Shown here in pieces: positions 1 to 13,040 of a DNA stretch of 64,000 nucleotides (position 1 is its first letter; each line of letters begins with the position of its first letter). Location of the stretch: NCBI GenBank assembly GCA_026874595.1, contig CM049311.1:22686676-22750675 (forward strand), given 5' to 3'. The position numbers and the translations under genes were made by a program. The notes beneath the pieces were generated by a model. It was not told the DNA's origin. It was given only the letters and a program-made list of their open reading frames with translations, and made no database searches. The stretch is from Sipunculus nudus (Eukaryota > Annelida > Sipuncula > Golfingiida > Sipunculidae).

Positions 1-3000
1 TCAGTGCAGTTTGCAGCGATAATTCATACATTTTGCGCAAAAATAAAGATTATTTTGGTGATGTCCCTTATAACATGTATAATTTTAAAATTTAATTTAA
101 AAAATGAGATGTTACCTTAATTTACCTGAACTCACCTGTGCAGGTGAGCATATGTTACAGGTAGTAGTTGTCAAAATTGAAATACGCAACTGGCGTGGCT
201 GTGCAATTGATTGAAAGATAGTTTGTGCATATTGTTTTGGCTACTTTTAAAAAATTTCCTTCCCAGTCTTCAACTGAGAAGTAGTCTTTATTGTCGGTAC
301 TGGCAAAAGTAATTAAATCCTTTTAAGATGAAAGGTATTATTACAGGTAACCCAATAAATTGTGCAGTTAGGCCCAGTAATTCATATAATGTACACATGC
401 CACACAAAATTAAGATTTATTCTGTCGGTATCCCTTATTACTTGTATAATAATACATGATAATTTACCTGTGTTGACCTGAACCCACCTGTACAGGTGAG
501 TATATTTTTATGTGTTACCATAACCAAAATTATCAATTTATATTCTACGTCTCTAAAATCAAAATATAATATGTTTTGACATAGTTGACACTTGTTCATC
601 CATATTCGTCTTTGGCACTAATCAGCATGATTTTGTCTCTGCCATAGGTAATTAAATCAGTTGAAGAACAAAGGTATTCACATAGGTAACTTAATTACTG
701 TACTTAATAGCACCTGTTCTTATATCAAAAGTGAATTATACAGTCAATAAATGGAAATGGTATTAATTTATAGTTACTGTAATGATGAACAAGATGTTTG
801 CGTTCACATTCAGAAAAGAAAAATAATTTACCTATACTTACCTTTACTTTCCTGTGCAGGTAAACATATGTGTTATATTTTAACAGAGTCCTAGAATATG
901 CTTCTTGGGTCAGCAAGCTTTTCAGGTGAAAAATATTTGATTTTCACTGTAAAATCCAATTTTATTTGCATATTCTGTTTTTTTTTGGTGATTCCCTTTC
1001 CATAAATAAAACAAATCATTTACAATTTTACTTACCTTTAAATAATAATTACCTTTGAGTAAAAAAAATCCTTATATTTCCCTTTTTTGATCAAATGGTA
1101 AATGGGTTACCTGAACAAGATAAAAGGGTCACTTTGGTGAAATACCAGTGAGCAGAAATGCAGGTATTACAGATTTACCTATTGTTACCTGTATTAACCT
1201 AACTTACATACATATGAGAAGGTATGCAGAAAAAAAAATATAATTGACATAAAGGAAATATACCTTACAGTAAATGCAGAAAATGTCACAAAGATACCTT
1301 GAAAGGGACTGAGTTAATGTGTCTTATATGGATTCATGTCAAAATGTGGGAAAAAAATGCAAAATTAATCTGAACAGTAGGAGTGTCACAAGCCCCCAGC
1401 CGAATCTGAACAGTAAAGGGTTAATATATGCTATATTCAGGATACGGGTGGCCCTACCATTCGACCATGAAATACTCATGTAAATGTTTTTCACTATTGA
1501 TATATGCTATATCCGGGATACGGGTTACCCTAACCCTTCGGGCATGAAATACTCCTGTAAGTGTTTGTCACTATCAATATATGATATATCCGGGATACGG
1601 GTTACCCTAACCATTCGGGCATGAAATACTCCAGTAAGTGTTTGTCACTATTGATATATGCTATATCCGGGATACGGGTTACCCTAACCCTTCGGGCATG
1701 AGATAATCAAGTAATTTTTTTGTCCCTATTGATATATGCTATATCGGGGATAAGGGGTACCCTAACGCTCCGGGCATTAGATACCCCAGTAGATGTTTGT
1801 CATTATTAATATGTGTTATATCCGGGATACGGGTAACCCTAACCCTTCGAGCATGAAATACTTCAGTAAGTGTTTGTGACTATTCATATATGCTATATCC
1901 GGGATACGGGTTACCCTAACCCTTCGGGCATGAAATACTCCTGTAAGTGTTTGTGACTATTCATATATGCAATATCCGGGATACGGGTTACCCTAACCCT
2001 CGGGCATGAAATAATCCAGTAAATTGCTGTCCCTATTGATATAAGCTGTATCCGGGATGCGGGTTACCCTAACCCTTCGGGCATGAAAAACTCCTGTAAG
2101 TGTGTGTCACTGTTAATATATACTATATCCAGGATAGGGGTTAGCCTAACCTTTCGGGCATGAAATAATCCCGTAAGTGTTTGTCACTATCAATATATGC
2201 TATATCCGGGAAATGTTTGTCATTATTAATATATGCTATATCATGGGTACGGGTTACCTGAACCCTTCGGGCATGAAATACTCCTGTAAGTGTTTGTCAC
2301 TATCAATATATGATATATCCGGGATACGAGTTACCCTAACCCTTCGGGCATGAAATACTCCGGTAAGTGTTTGTCACTTTTGATATATGCTATATCCGGG
2401 ATACGGGTTACCCTAACCCTTCGGGCAAGAGATAGTCAAGTAATTTTTTGTCCCTATTGATATATGCTATATCGGGGATACGGGGTACCCTAACGCTCCG
2501 GACATTAGATACCCCAGTAGATGTTTGTCATTATTAATATGTGCTATATCCGGGATACGGGTAACCCTAACCCTTCGGGCATGAAGTACCCCAGTAATTG
2601 TTTGCCATTATTAATATGTGCTATACCCTAACCCTTCGAGCATGAAATACTCCAGTAAGTGTTTGTGACTATTCATATATGCTATATCCGGGATACGGGT
2701 TACCCTAACCCTTCGGGCATGAAATACTCCAGTAAGTGTGTGTGACTATCATTATATGCTATATCCGGGAAATGTTTGTCATTAATAATATATGCTATAT
2801 CATGGGTACGGGTTACCTGAACCCTTCGGGCATGAAATACTCCAGTAAGTGTTTGTCACTATTAATATATGCTATGTCCAGGAGACGGGTTACCCTAACC
2901 CTTCGGGCATGAAGTACTCCAGTAATTGTTTGTCATTATTAATATGTGCTATATCTGGGATACAGGTTACCCTAAACCTTCGGGCATGAAATACTCCAGT

Positions 3001-4200
3001 AAGTGTTAGTGACTATTCATAGATGTTATATCCGGGATACGGGTTACCCTAACCCTTTGGGCATGAATTACTCCACTTAGTGTTTGTCACTGTTAATATA
3101 TGCTGTATCGGGGGTACAAGTCCCTAACCCTTCTGGCATGAAACACCCCAGTAAGTCTGTGTCACGCGATGTGGCAAGCTATGCAACGGTGACAGAACAA
3201 TTGACAAAACCAAGTTAAATTTGTTTACAGATTTAACTTCCGTTATGTAGTGCCTTGATCATATTTTAACCGTTTTTGTTATTGGCTTAACATTACGCCA
3301 CTCGTGACCAATGATCACCGTGTAATAAATTGTTCCCCCACTACTGGTTTGTCTTATTTTGTGATACTTGCTAGAAAGAATCGTTCTAATATGCCTTTAT
3401 ATGGCGTGATCTCGAGCACGCTTCAAAAGAGCCCCCCCCCCCCCCCCCCAAAAAAAAAAAAAAAAACTGAACCGTCAGTCGGCACTGCATTTTCACTGTG
3501 ACCGTATGACTGCAGTTTATCTCATGAGGCCTTTTGAACATAAAACACAAATGACCATATCACGTGCTCGTTGAGAATGTAAAAATATATCTGATTGTCT
3601 GAGGACCGTAGCAGCGTCACCGCTGCCAGGAAGCAGACGCGGCAGGAGAGACCGTTCCAGAGATGAAAAGCAATAAAACAAACGGAGAGTCTTACATCCT
3701 ATTTATGCTAGAAATGTTTTAATTTTGTTTAAACTGGCATTATTTAAACCTGTTTATATAAACTCGCGCTTGAAATTCACATTTTATCGCTCAAAGCACG
3801 TCGGCCCACGGAGGGGCGGGTAGTTCAAAGGAAATTGCATGGAACTCCTCAATTAGGTAAATTACCAATGTTTTAAAACATTTATGACAAATTTGGATTT
3901 TTATTTTCATTTCAGTACATCAGTACTGTTTCAAGCTGGAAAATTTTGGATATTCAATGTGTAATTGTGCTAATCAATGGTCATACCGAGTGCACACCTG
4001 ATACATGTCACACCTGGATTTTTTACCTGTGCAGGTGATTGACCAAGCTGAACAGCATTTAATATTTTTTTTGTATGAAACGTTCACAGCCAGAGTAAAA
4101 ACTTTTCTAGATTTTCATGAAAACTAATTAGATTTGCCATTTTTTGTCTACCTGCACAGGTGAAAATATATTAATTTAGGATGTAAAGGTAAGCACATAA
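1..4200. repeat. 4.2-kb macrosatellite unit, copy 1
   Basis: First of three head-to-tail copies; the same sequence restarts at 4201 and 8399. The unit has three parts. About 1-1,370 is AT-rich and built from degenerate ~350-bp sub-repeats carrying CACCTG/CAGGTG dyads. About 1,420-3,165 is a 77-bp minisatellite. About 3,165-4,200 is unique sequence with a C18/A18 homopolymer junction near 3,431-3,468. The small ORFs, such as the minus-strand one at 725-916, recur in each copy and show no domain, so I do not call genes. Unit boundaries are arbitrary because the repeat is tandem. Confidence 0.95.
1422..3165. repeat. 77-bp minisatellite with telomere-like core
   Basis: The recurring ATCCGGGATACGGG motif falls at 1,511, 1,588 and 1,665, giving a 77-bp period and about 22 degenerate units. 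Most units contain TACCCTAACCCTTCGGGC, in which CCCTAACCC is 1.5 copies of the animal telomere motif. The array recurs at 5,622-7,365 and ~9,825-11,025. Confidence 0.92.
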
Positions 4201-7200
4201 TCAGTGCAGTTTGCAGCGATAATTCATACATTTTGCGCAAAAATAAAGATTATTTTGGTGATGTCCCTTATAACATGTATAATTTTAAAATTTAATTTAA
4301 AAAATGAGATGTTACCTTAATTTACCTGAACTCACCTGTGCAGGTGAGCATATGTTACAGGTAGTAGTTGTCAAAATTGAAATACGCAACTGGCGTGGCT
4401 GTGCAATTGATTGAAAGATAGTTTGTGCATATTGTTTTGGCTACTTTTAAAAAATTTCCTTCCCAGTCTTCAACTGAGAAGTAGTCTTTATTGTCGGTAC
4501 TGGCAAAAGTAATTAAATCCTTTTAAGATGAAAGGTATTATTACAGGTAACCCAATAAATTGTGCAGTTAGGCCCAGTAATTCATATAATGTACACATGC
4601 CACACAAAATTAAGATTTATTCTGTCGGTATCCCTTATTACTTGTATAATAATACATGATAATTTACCTGTGTTGACCTGAACCCACCTGTACAGGTGAG
4701 TATATTTTTATGTGTTACCATAACCAAAATTATCAATTTATATTCTACGTCTCTAAAATCAAAATATAATATGTTTTGACATAGTTGACACTTGTTCATC
4801 CATATTCGTCTTTGGCACTAATCAGCATGATTTTGTCTCTGCCATAGGTAATTAAATCAGTTGAAGAACAAAGGTATTCACATAGGTAACTTAATTACTG
4901 TACTTAATAGCACCTGTTCTTATATCAAAAGTGAATTATACAGTCAATAAATGGAAATGGTATTAATTTATAGTTACTGTAATGATGAACAAGATGTTTG
5001 CGTTCACATTCAGAAAAGAAAAATAATTTACCTATACTTACCTTTACTTTCCTGTGCAGGTAAACATATGTGTTATATTTTAACAGAGTCCTAGAATATG
5101 CTTCTTGGGTCAGCAAGCTTTTCAGGTGAAAAATATTTGATTTTCACTGTAAAATCCAATTTTATTTGCATATTCTGTTTTTTTTTGGTGATTCCCTTTC
5201 CATAAATAAAACAAATCATTTACAATTTTACTTACCTTTAAATAATAATTACCTTTGAGTAAAAAAAATCCTTATATTTCCCTTTTTTGATCAAATGGTA
5301 AATGGGTTACCTGAACAAGATAAAAGGGTCACTTTGGTGAAATACCAGTGAGCAGAAATGCAGGTATTACAGATTTACCTATTGTTACCTGTATTAACCT
5401 AACTTACATACATATGAGAAGGTATGCAGAAAAAAAAATATAATTGACATAAAGGAAATATACCTTACAGTAAATGCAGAAAATGTCACAAAGATACCTT
5501 GAAAGGGACTGAGTTAATGTGTCTTATATGGATTCATGTCAAAATGTGGGAAAAAAATGCAAAATTAATCTGAACAGTAGGAGTGTCACAAGCCCCCAGC
5601 CGAATCTGAACAGTAAAGGGTTAATATATGCTATATTCAGGATACGGGTGGCCCTACCATTCGACCATGAAATACTCATGTAAATGTTTTTCACTATTGA
5701 TATATGCTATATCCGGGATACGGGTTACCCTAACCCTTCGGGCATGAAATACTCCTGTAAGTGTTTGTCACTATCAATATATGATATATCCGGGATACGG
5801 GTTACCCTAACCATTCGGGCATGAAATACTCCAGTAAGTGTTTGTCACTATTGATATATGCTATATCCGGGATACGGGTTACCCTAACCCTTCGGGCATG
5901 AGATAATCAAGTAATTTTTTTGTCCCTATTGATATATGCTATATCGGGGATAAGGGGTACCCTAACGCTCCGGGCATTAGATACCCCAGTAGATGTTTGT
6001 CATTATTAATATGTGTTATATCCGGGATACGGGTAACCCTAACCCTTCGAGCATGAAATACTTCAGTAAGTGTTTGTGACTATTCATATATGCTATATCC
6101 GGGATACGGGTTACCCTAACCCTTCGGGCATGAAATACTCCTGTAAGTGTTTGTGACTATTCATATATGCAATATCCGGGATACGGGTTACCCTAACCCT
6201 CGGGCATGAAATAATCCAGTAAATTGCTGTCCCTATTGATATAAGCTGTATCCGGGATGCGGGTTACCCTAACCCTTCGGGCATGAAAAACTCCTGTAAG
6301 TGTGTGTCACTGTTAATATATACTATATCCAGGATAGGGGTTAGCCTAACCTTTCGGGCATGAAATAATCCCGTAAGTGTTTGTCACTATCAATATATGC
6401 TATATCCGGGAAATGTTTGTCATTATTAATATATGCTATATCATGGGTACGGGTTACCTGAACCCTTCGGGCATGAAATACTCCTGTAAGTGTTTGTCAC
6501 TATCAATATATGATATATCCGGGATACGAGTTACCCTAACCCTTCGGGCATGAAATACTCCGGTAAGTGTTTGTCACTTTTGATATATGCTATATCCGGG
6601 ATACGGGTTACCCTAACCCTTCGGGCAAGAGATAGTCAAGTAATTTTTTGTCCCTATTGATATATGCTATATCGGGGATACGGGGTACCCTAACGCTCCG
6701 GACATTAGATACCCCAGTAGATGTTTGTCATTATTAATATGTGCTATATCCGGGATACGGGTAACCCTAACCCTTCGGGCATGAAGTACCCCAGTAATTG
6801 TTTGCCATTATTAATATGTGCTATACCCTAACCCTTCGAGCATGAAATACTCCAGTAAGTGTTTGTGACTATTCATATATGCTATATCCGGGATACGGGT
6901 TACCCTAACCCTTCGGGCATGAAATACTCCAGTAAGTGTGTGTGACTATCATTATATGCTATATCCGGGAAATGTTTGTCATTAATAATATATGCTATAT
7001 CATGGGTACGGGTTACCTGAACCCTTCGGGCATGAAATACTCCAGTAAGTGTTTGTCACTATTAATATATGCTATGTCCAGGAGACGGGTTACCCTAACC
7101 CTTCGGGCATGAAGTACTCCAGTAATTGTTTGTCATTATTAATATGTGCTATATCTGGGATACAGGTTACCCTAAACCTTCGGGCATGAAATACTCCAGT

Positions 7201-8398
7201 AAGTGTTAGTGACTATTCATAGATGTTATATCCGGGATACGGGTTACCCTAACCCTTTGGGCATGAATTACTCCACTTAGTGTTTGTCACTGTTAATATA
7301 TGCTGTATCGGGGGTACAAGTCCCTAACCCTTCTGGCATGAAACACCCCAGTAAGTCTGTGTCACGCGATGTGGCAAGCTATGCAACGGTGACAGAACAA
7401 TTGACAAAACCAAGTTAAATTTGTTTACAGATTTAACTTCCGTTATGTAGTGCCTTGATCATATTTTAACCGTTTTTGTTATTGGCTTAACATTACGCCA
7501 CTCGTGACCAATGATCACCGTGTAATAAATTGTTCCCCCACTACTGGTTTGTCTTATTTTGTGATACTTGCTAGAAAGAATCGTTCTAATATGCCTTTAT
7601 ATGGCGTGATCTCGAGCACGCTTCAAAAGAGCCCCCCCCCCCCCCCAAAAAAAAAAAAAAAAAACTGAACCGTCAGTCGGCACTGCATTTTCACTGTGAC
7701 CGTATGACTGCAGTTTATCTCATGAGGCCTTTTGAACATAAAACACAAATGACCATATCACGTGCTCGTTGAGAATGTAAAAATATATCTGATTGTCTGA
7801 GGACCGTAGCAGCGTCACCGCTGCCAGGAAGCAGACGCGGCAGGAGAGACCGTTCCAGAGATGAAAAGCAATAAAACAAACGGAGAGTCTTACATCCTAT
7901 TTATGCTAGAAATGTTTTAATTTTGTTTAAACTGGCATTATTTAAACCTGTTTATATAAACTCGCGCTTGAAATTCACATTTTATCGCTCAAAGCACGTC
8001 GGCCCACGGAGGGGCGGGTAGTTCAAAGGAAATTGCATGGAACTCCTCAATTAGGTAAATTACCAATGTTTTAAAACATTTATGACAAATTTGGATTTTT
8101 ATTTTCATTTCAGTACATCAGTACTGTTTCAAGCTGGAAAATTTTGGATATTCAATGTGTAATTGTGCTAATCAATGGTCATACCGAGTGCACACCTGAT
8201 ACATGTCACACCTGGATTTTTTACCTGTGCAGGTGATTGACCAAGCTGAACAGCATTTAATATTTTTTTTGTATGAAACGTTCACAGCCAGAGTAAAAAC
8301 TTTTCTAGATTTTCATGAAAACTAATTAGATTTGCCATTTTTTGTCTACCTGCACAGGTGAAAATATATTAATTTAGGATGTAAAGGTAAGCACATAA
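4201..8398. repeat. 4.2-kb macrosatellite unit, copy 2
   Basis: Comparison line by line with copy 1 shows no substitution. The only difference seen is a 2-bp change in the poly-C/poly-A tract near 7,631-7,664. Such identity over 4.2 kb means a very recent duplication, active homogenisation, or an assembly duplication. Confidence 0.95.
5622..7365. repeat. 77-bp minisatellite, second array
   Basis: The second array is the counterpart of 1,422-3,165 inside macrosatellite copy 2, with the same order of unit variants. Confidence 0.92.
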
Positions 8399-11020
8399 TC
8401 AGTGCAGTTTGCAGCGATAATTCATACATTTTGCGCAAAAATAAAGATTATTTTGGTGATGTCCCTTATAACATGTATAATTTTAAAATTTAATTTAAAA
8501 AATGAGATGTTACCTTAATTTACCTGAACTCACCTGTGCAGGTGAGCATATGTTACAGGTAGTAGTTGTCAAAATTGAAATACGCAACTGGCGTGGCTGT
8601 GCAATTGATTGAAAGATAGTTTGTGCATATTGTTTTGGCTACTTTTAAAAAATTTCCTTCCCAGTCTTCAACTGAGAAGTAGTCTTTATTGTCGGTACTG
8701 GCAAAAGTAATTAAATCCTTTTAAGATGAAAGGTATTATTACAGGTAACCCAATAAATTGTGCAGTTAGGCCCAGTAATTCATATAATGTACACATGCCA
8801 CACAAAATTAAGATTTATTCTGTCGGTATCCCTTATTACTTGTATAATAATACATGATAATTTACCTGTGTTGACCTGAACCCACCTGTACAGGTGAGTA
8901 TATTTTTATGTGTTACCATAACCAAAATTATCAATTTATATTCTACGTCTCTAAAATCAAAATATAATATGTTTTGACATAGTTGACACTTGTTCATCCA
9001 TATTCGTCTTTGGCACTAATCAGCATGATTTTGTCTCTGCCATAGGTAATTTGATCAGTTGAAGAACAAAGGTATTCACATAGGTAACTTAATTACTGTA
9101 CTTAATAGCACCTGTTCTTATATCAAAAGTGAATTATACAGTCAATAAATGGAAATGGTATTAATTTATAGTTACTGTAATGATGAACAAGATGTTTGCG
9201 TACACATTCAGAAAAGAAAAATAATTTACCTATACTTACCTTTACTTTCCTGTGCAGGTAAACATATGTGTTATATTTTAACAGAGTCCTAGAATATGCT
9301 TCTTGGGTCAGCAAGCTTTTCAGGTGAAAAATATTTGATTTTCACTGTAAAATCCAATTTTATTTGCATATTCTGTTTTTTTTGGTGATTCCCTTTCCAT
9401 AAATAAAACAAATCATTTACAATTTTACTTACCTTTAAATAATAATTACCTTTGAGTAAAAAAAATCCTTATATTTCCCTTTTTTGATCAAATGGTAAAT
9501 GGGTTACCTGAACAAGATAAAAGGGTCACTTTGGTGAAATACCAGTGAGCAGAAATGCAGGTATTACAGATTTACCTATTGTTACCTGTATTAACCTAAC
9601 TTACATACATATGAGAAGGTATGCAGAAAAAAAAAATATAATTGACATAAAGGAAATATACCTTACAGTAAATGCAGAAAATGTCACAAAGATACCTTGA
9701 AAGGGACTGAGTTAATGTGTCTTATATGGATTCATGTCAAAATGTGGGAAAAAAATGCAAAATTAATCTGAACAGTAGGAGTGTCACAAGCCCCCAGCCG
9801 AATCTGAACAGTAAAGGGTTAATATATGCTATATTCAGGATACGGGTGGCCCTACCCTTCGACCATGAAATACTCATGTAAATGTTTTTCACTATTGATA
9901 TATGCAATATCCGGGATACGGGTTACCCTAACCCTTCGGGCATGAAATACTCCAGTAAGTGTTTGTCACTATTGATATATGCTATATCCGGGATACGGGT
10001 TACCCTAACCCTTCGGGCATGAGATAATCAAGTAATTTTTTTGTCCCTATTGATATATGCTATATCGGGGATACGGGGTACCCTAACGCTCCGGGCATTA
10101 GATACCCCAGTAGATGTTTGTCATTATTAATATGTGCAATATCCGGGATACGGGTAACCCTAACCCTTCGGGCATGAAGTACCCCAGTAATTGTTTGCCA
10201 TTATTAATATGTGCTATACCCTAACCCTTCGAGCATGAAATACTCCAGTAAGTGTTTGTGACTATTCATATATGCTATATCCGGGATACGGGTTACCATA
10301 ACCCTTCGGGCATGAAATACTCCAGTAAGTGTTTGTGACTATTCATATATGCTATATCCGGGATACGGGCTACCCTAACCCTCGGGCATGAAATAATCCA
10401 GTAAATTGTTGTCCATATTGATATAAGCTGTATCCGGGATGAGGGTTACCCTAACCCTTCGGGCATGAAAAACTCCTGTAAGTGTGTGTCACTGTTAATA
10501 TATACTTTATCCAGGATAGGGGTTAGCCTAACCTTTCGGGCATGAAATACTCCCGTAAGTGTTTGTCACTATCAATATATGCTATATCCGGGAAATGTTT
10601 GTCATTATTAATATATGCTATATCATGGGTACGGGTTACCTGAACCCTTCGGGCATGAAACACTCCAGTAAGTGTTTGTCACTATTAATATATGCTATGT
10701 CCAGGATACGGGTTACCCTAACCCTTCGGGCATGAAGTACTCCAGTAATTGTTAGTCATTATTAAAATGTGCTATATCCGGGATACGGGTTACCCTAAAC
10801 CTTCGGGCATGAAATACTCCAGTAAGTGTTAGTGACTATACATATATGTTATATCCGGGATACGGGTTACCCTAACCCTTTGGGCATGAATTACTCCACT
10901 AAGTGTTTGTCACTGTTAATATATGCTGTATCGGGGGTACAAGTCCCTAACCCTTCTGGCATGAAACACCCCAGTAAGTCTGTGTCACTAATAATATGTG
11001 CTTTATCCGGGATACGGGGC
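8399..11020. repeat. Macrosatellite unit, copy 3, shortened and diverged
   Basis: This copy starts like the others but carries substitutions, for example around 9,051 and 9,201, and altered homopolymer lengths. Its 77-bp array is shorter (~9,825-11,025) with a different order of variants. It stops at the minisatellite, so the ~1-kb 3' part of the unit is missing. Being at the edge of the array and more diverged fits a boundary copy escaping homogenisation. Confidence 0.9.
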
Positions 11021-11025
11021 ATTAT
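9825..11025. repeat. 77-bp minisatellite, third, shorter array
   Basis: About 15 units of the same 77-bp repeat in macrosatellite copy 3. Several units present in copies 1 and 2 are absent and others are point-mutated. Confidence 0.9.
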
Positions 11026-11219
11026 AAACAGTCATAATATTACGACTCGTTGACATTACATAGCTTAATATATGGTGTGTACTCAGTATATTATTATACA
11101 ATCCTTTCAACTTCAATAAATTTCCTACACACATGCTTCTATACAATGTTTGAGCGGGCATCTTGTTAAATGAAGAATAAATTACGCCATATACATATGA
11201 ACGGTTAGTAGAGTTTTCG

Positions 11220-12350
11220 GTGAAATGCGCACTGCGATCGCAGCTTAATATGACCAAAGGCATTTGCTACCGAGCATATCTGTTTGCTACTTTGCGACTG
11301 TTAATTGCTACCGCGCATATTGCTTTGAGTGTTCCTGTCCGAGCGACCTCTGGCAGCAAAGACTTGCACTACGTCAACAGTAGCAGATTTTGCGATCGCA
11401 AATTCTTAGTCCCCATTGCGGTCGCAGTGGGTTGCGACCGCGCAGGTCTTTTTGCTACCGCGCATATTGCGCATTGCGATCGCAGCCTAATATGACCAAA
11501 GGCATTTGCTACCGCGCATATCTGTTTGCTACTTTGCGACTGTTTATTGCTACCGCGCATATTGCTTTGAGTGTTCCTGTCCGAGCGACCTCTGGCAGCA
11601 AAGACTTGCACTACGTTTTGCTATCGCGCACATTGCGCATTGCGCTCGCAGCTTAATATGACCAAAGGCATTTGCTACCGCGCATATCTGTTTGCTACTT
11701 TGCGACTATTAATTGCTACCGCGCATATTGCTTTGAGTGTTCCTGTCCGAGCGACATCTGCCAGCAAAGACTTGCACTACGTCAACAGTAGCAGATTTTG
11801 CGATCGCAAATTCATAGTCCCCCTGGATAGCAAGGGACAGTAACTTGCGACCGCGCAGGTCTTTTTGCCACCGCGCACATTGCGCATTGCGATCGCAGCT
11901 TAATATGACAAAAGGCATTTGCTACCGGGCATATCTGTTTGCTACTTTGCGACTGTTAATTGCTACCGTGCATATTGCTTTGAGTGTTCCTGTCCGAACG
12001 ACCTCTGGCAGCAAAGACTTGCACTACGTCAACAGTCGCAGATTTTGCGATCGCAAATTCATAGTTCCCATTGGTAGCAATGACAGCCACTTGCTACCGG
12101 GCAGGTCTGATTTGCTACCGCGCACTTTGCGCTACGAGCCGGTCTGTGCCTGATGGTAGCAAGTCCGGTGGCTGTTCAGTGCGCGATGTGGCAAGCTATG
12201 CACAAGAGTAGCAAATGCTACTGTGCGACTGCCATTTGCTACCGCGCACTTTGTGCTGAATAGCCGCTGAGAGCAGAATGGTAGCAAAGTGAGTGGAAGC
12301 TGAGTGCGCGTTGTGCCAGGCTATGCGCAATGGTAGCAAAGAATCCCAGG
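11220..12350. repeat. GCGATCGC-containing tandem repeat block
   Basis: A repeat beginning TGCGATCGCAGCTTAATATG recurs near 11,232, 11,474, 11,640 (as TGCGCTCGCAGC) and 11,888, so units are ~166 or ~245 bp long. Each contains GCTACCGCGCATAT-type motifs and ends near GCGATCGCAAATTC. The same peptide is readable from each unit in several overlapping ORFs. This reflects the repeat's lack of stops, not a gene. Base composition is clearly more GC-rich than the surroundings. Confidence 0.85.
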
Positions 12351-12740
12351 GATAAGTCTGGAAAACCGACAGTTCCCCGCATATATGCGTGAACAGTCCT
12401 TCCTAATGCTTGTTATGCTAGACACTCAATACAACAGTGATGTCCAAGTCTGTGTCAGCACCAACATATACCATCAGCGGTTTAGCATGAAATTTCTACT
12501 GTGCGTGTCCTTGCCAGGAGCTCGGTCTCTAGCGTTTCACAGCTGCAAACCAAGTGATGAATCCGTAATATTAACCAACAACTAACCTATGACAATACGG
12601 ACACCTCATATAGAAGAACACCTCGTATCAAGGGCTATTGTTGAAGCAAGTCAGAGACAGGCTATACCTGGGAGCCTGATGCTGATACCGGAGATGAAGG
12701 ACTTTCAAGCTACAGGGTCTGCAACGAGAGGTCTACATCG

Positions 12741-13034
12741 AAGTGGGCAGTTTGTGAGAAATTCCATGACTACCTGTATGGTCGAGAATTTGACTAGTTT
12801 ACAGACAACAACCCACTAGCTAACCTGATGACAACAGCAAAACTTGACACGACTGGTCACCGATGGTTAACCGATCTAGCTAACTACAATATCACAATTC
12901 ATTACCGTGCCGGTAAGCAAAACATCGATACGGACACATTTTCCCGGTTTCCAAAGTCCATCACAATGAGTCCCCAGACGATTCAAGCAGGGTTGCAGAA
13001 CCAACAAGTCAATCAGGTTAATCTCGTTGAATGA
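12741..13034 (+). pseudogene. gypsy RNase H C-terminal fragment
   Basis: The frame starting at 12,741 reads KWAVCEKFHDYLYG, a stop replacing the residue before FTDNNPL, then TTAKLDTTGHRWLTDL and YRAGKQNIDTDTFSR. This is the signature end of a Ty3/gypsy RNase H, with the TDNNPL, HRW and DALSR-like motifs. The DTDTFSR form differs from the usual DADALSR. The upstream half of the domain is frameshifted or lost. It would cleave RNA in RNA-DNA hybrids during retrotransposition; here it is inactive. Confidence 0.85.
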
Positions 13035-13040
13035 ACTTGC

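Noticed and set aside
725-916. 63-codon minus-strand ORF repeated at 4,925 and 9,123
   Set aside because: It recurs only because the 4.2-kb unit is tandemly repeated. It has no domain, the region is AT-rich repeat, and copies 1 and 2 are identical at DNA level, so protein conservation means nothing.
1422-3165. CRISPR array
   Set aside because: The repeats are contiguous degenerate 77-bp units without unique spacers, in an animal genome.
3304-3501. ORF with poly-Pro/poly-Lys
   Set aside because: It arises from reading through the C18/A18 homopolymer junction, and its frame changes between copies as the tract length changes.
11220-12350. GCGATCGC palindromes as a cyanobacterial HIP1 signal or bacterial contamination
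   Set aside because: The octamers sit inside one tandem repeat unit and the surroundings are clearly eukaryotic, so their frequency reflects copy number only.
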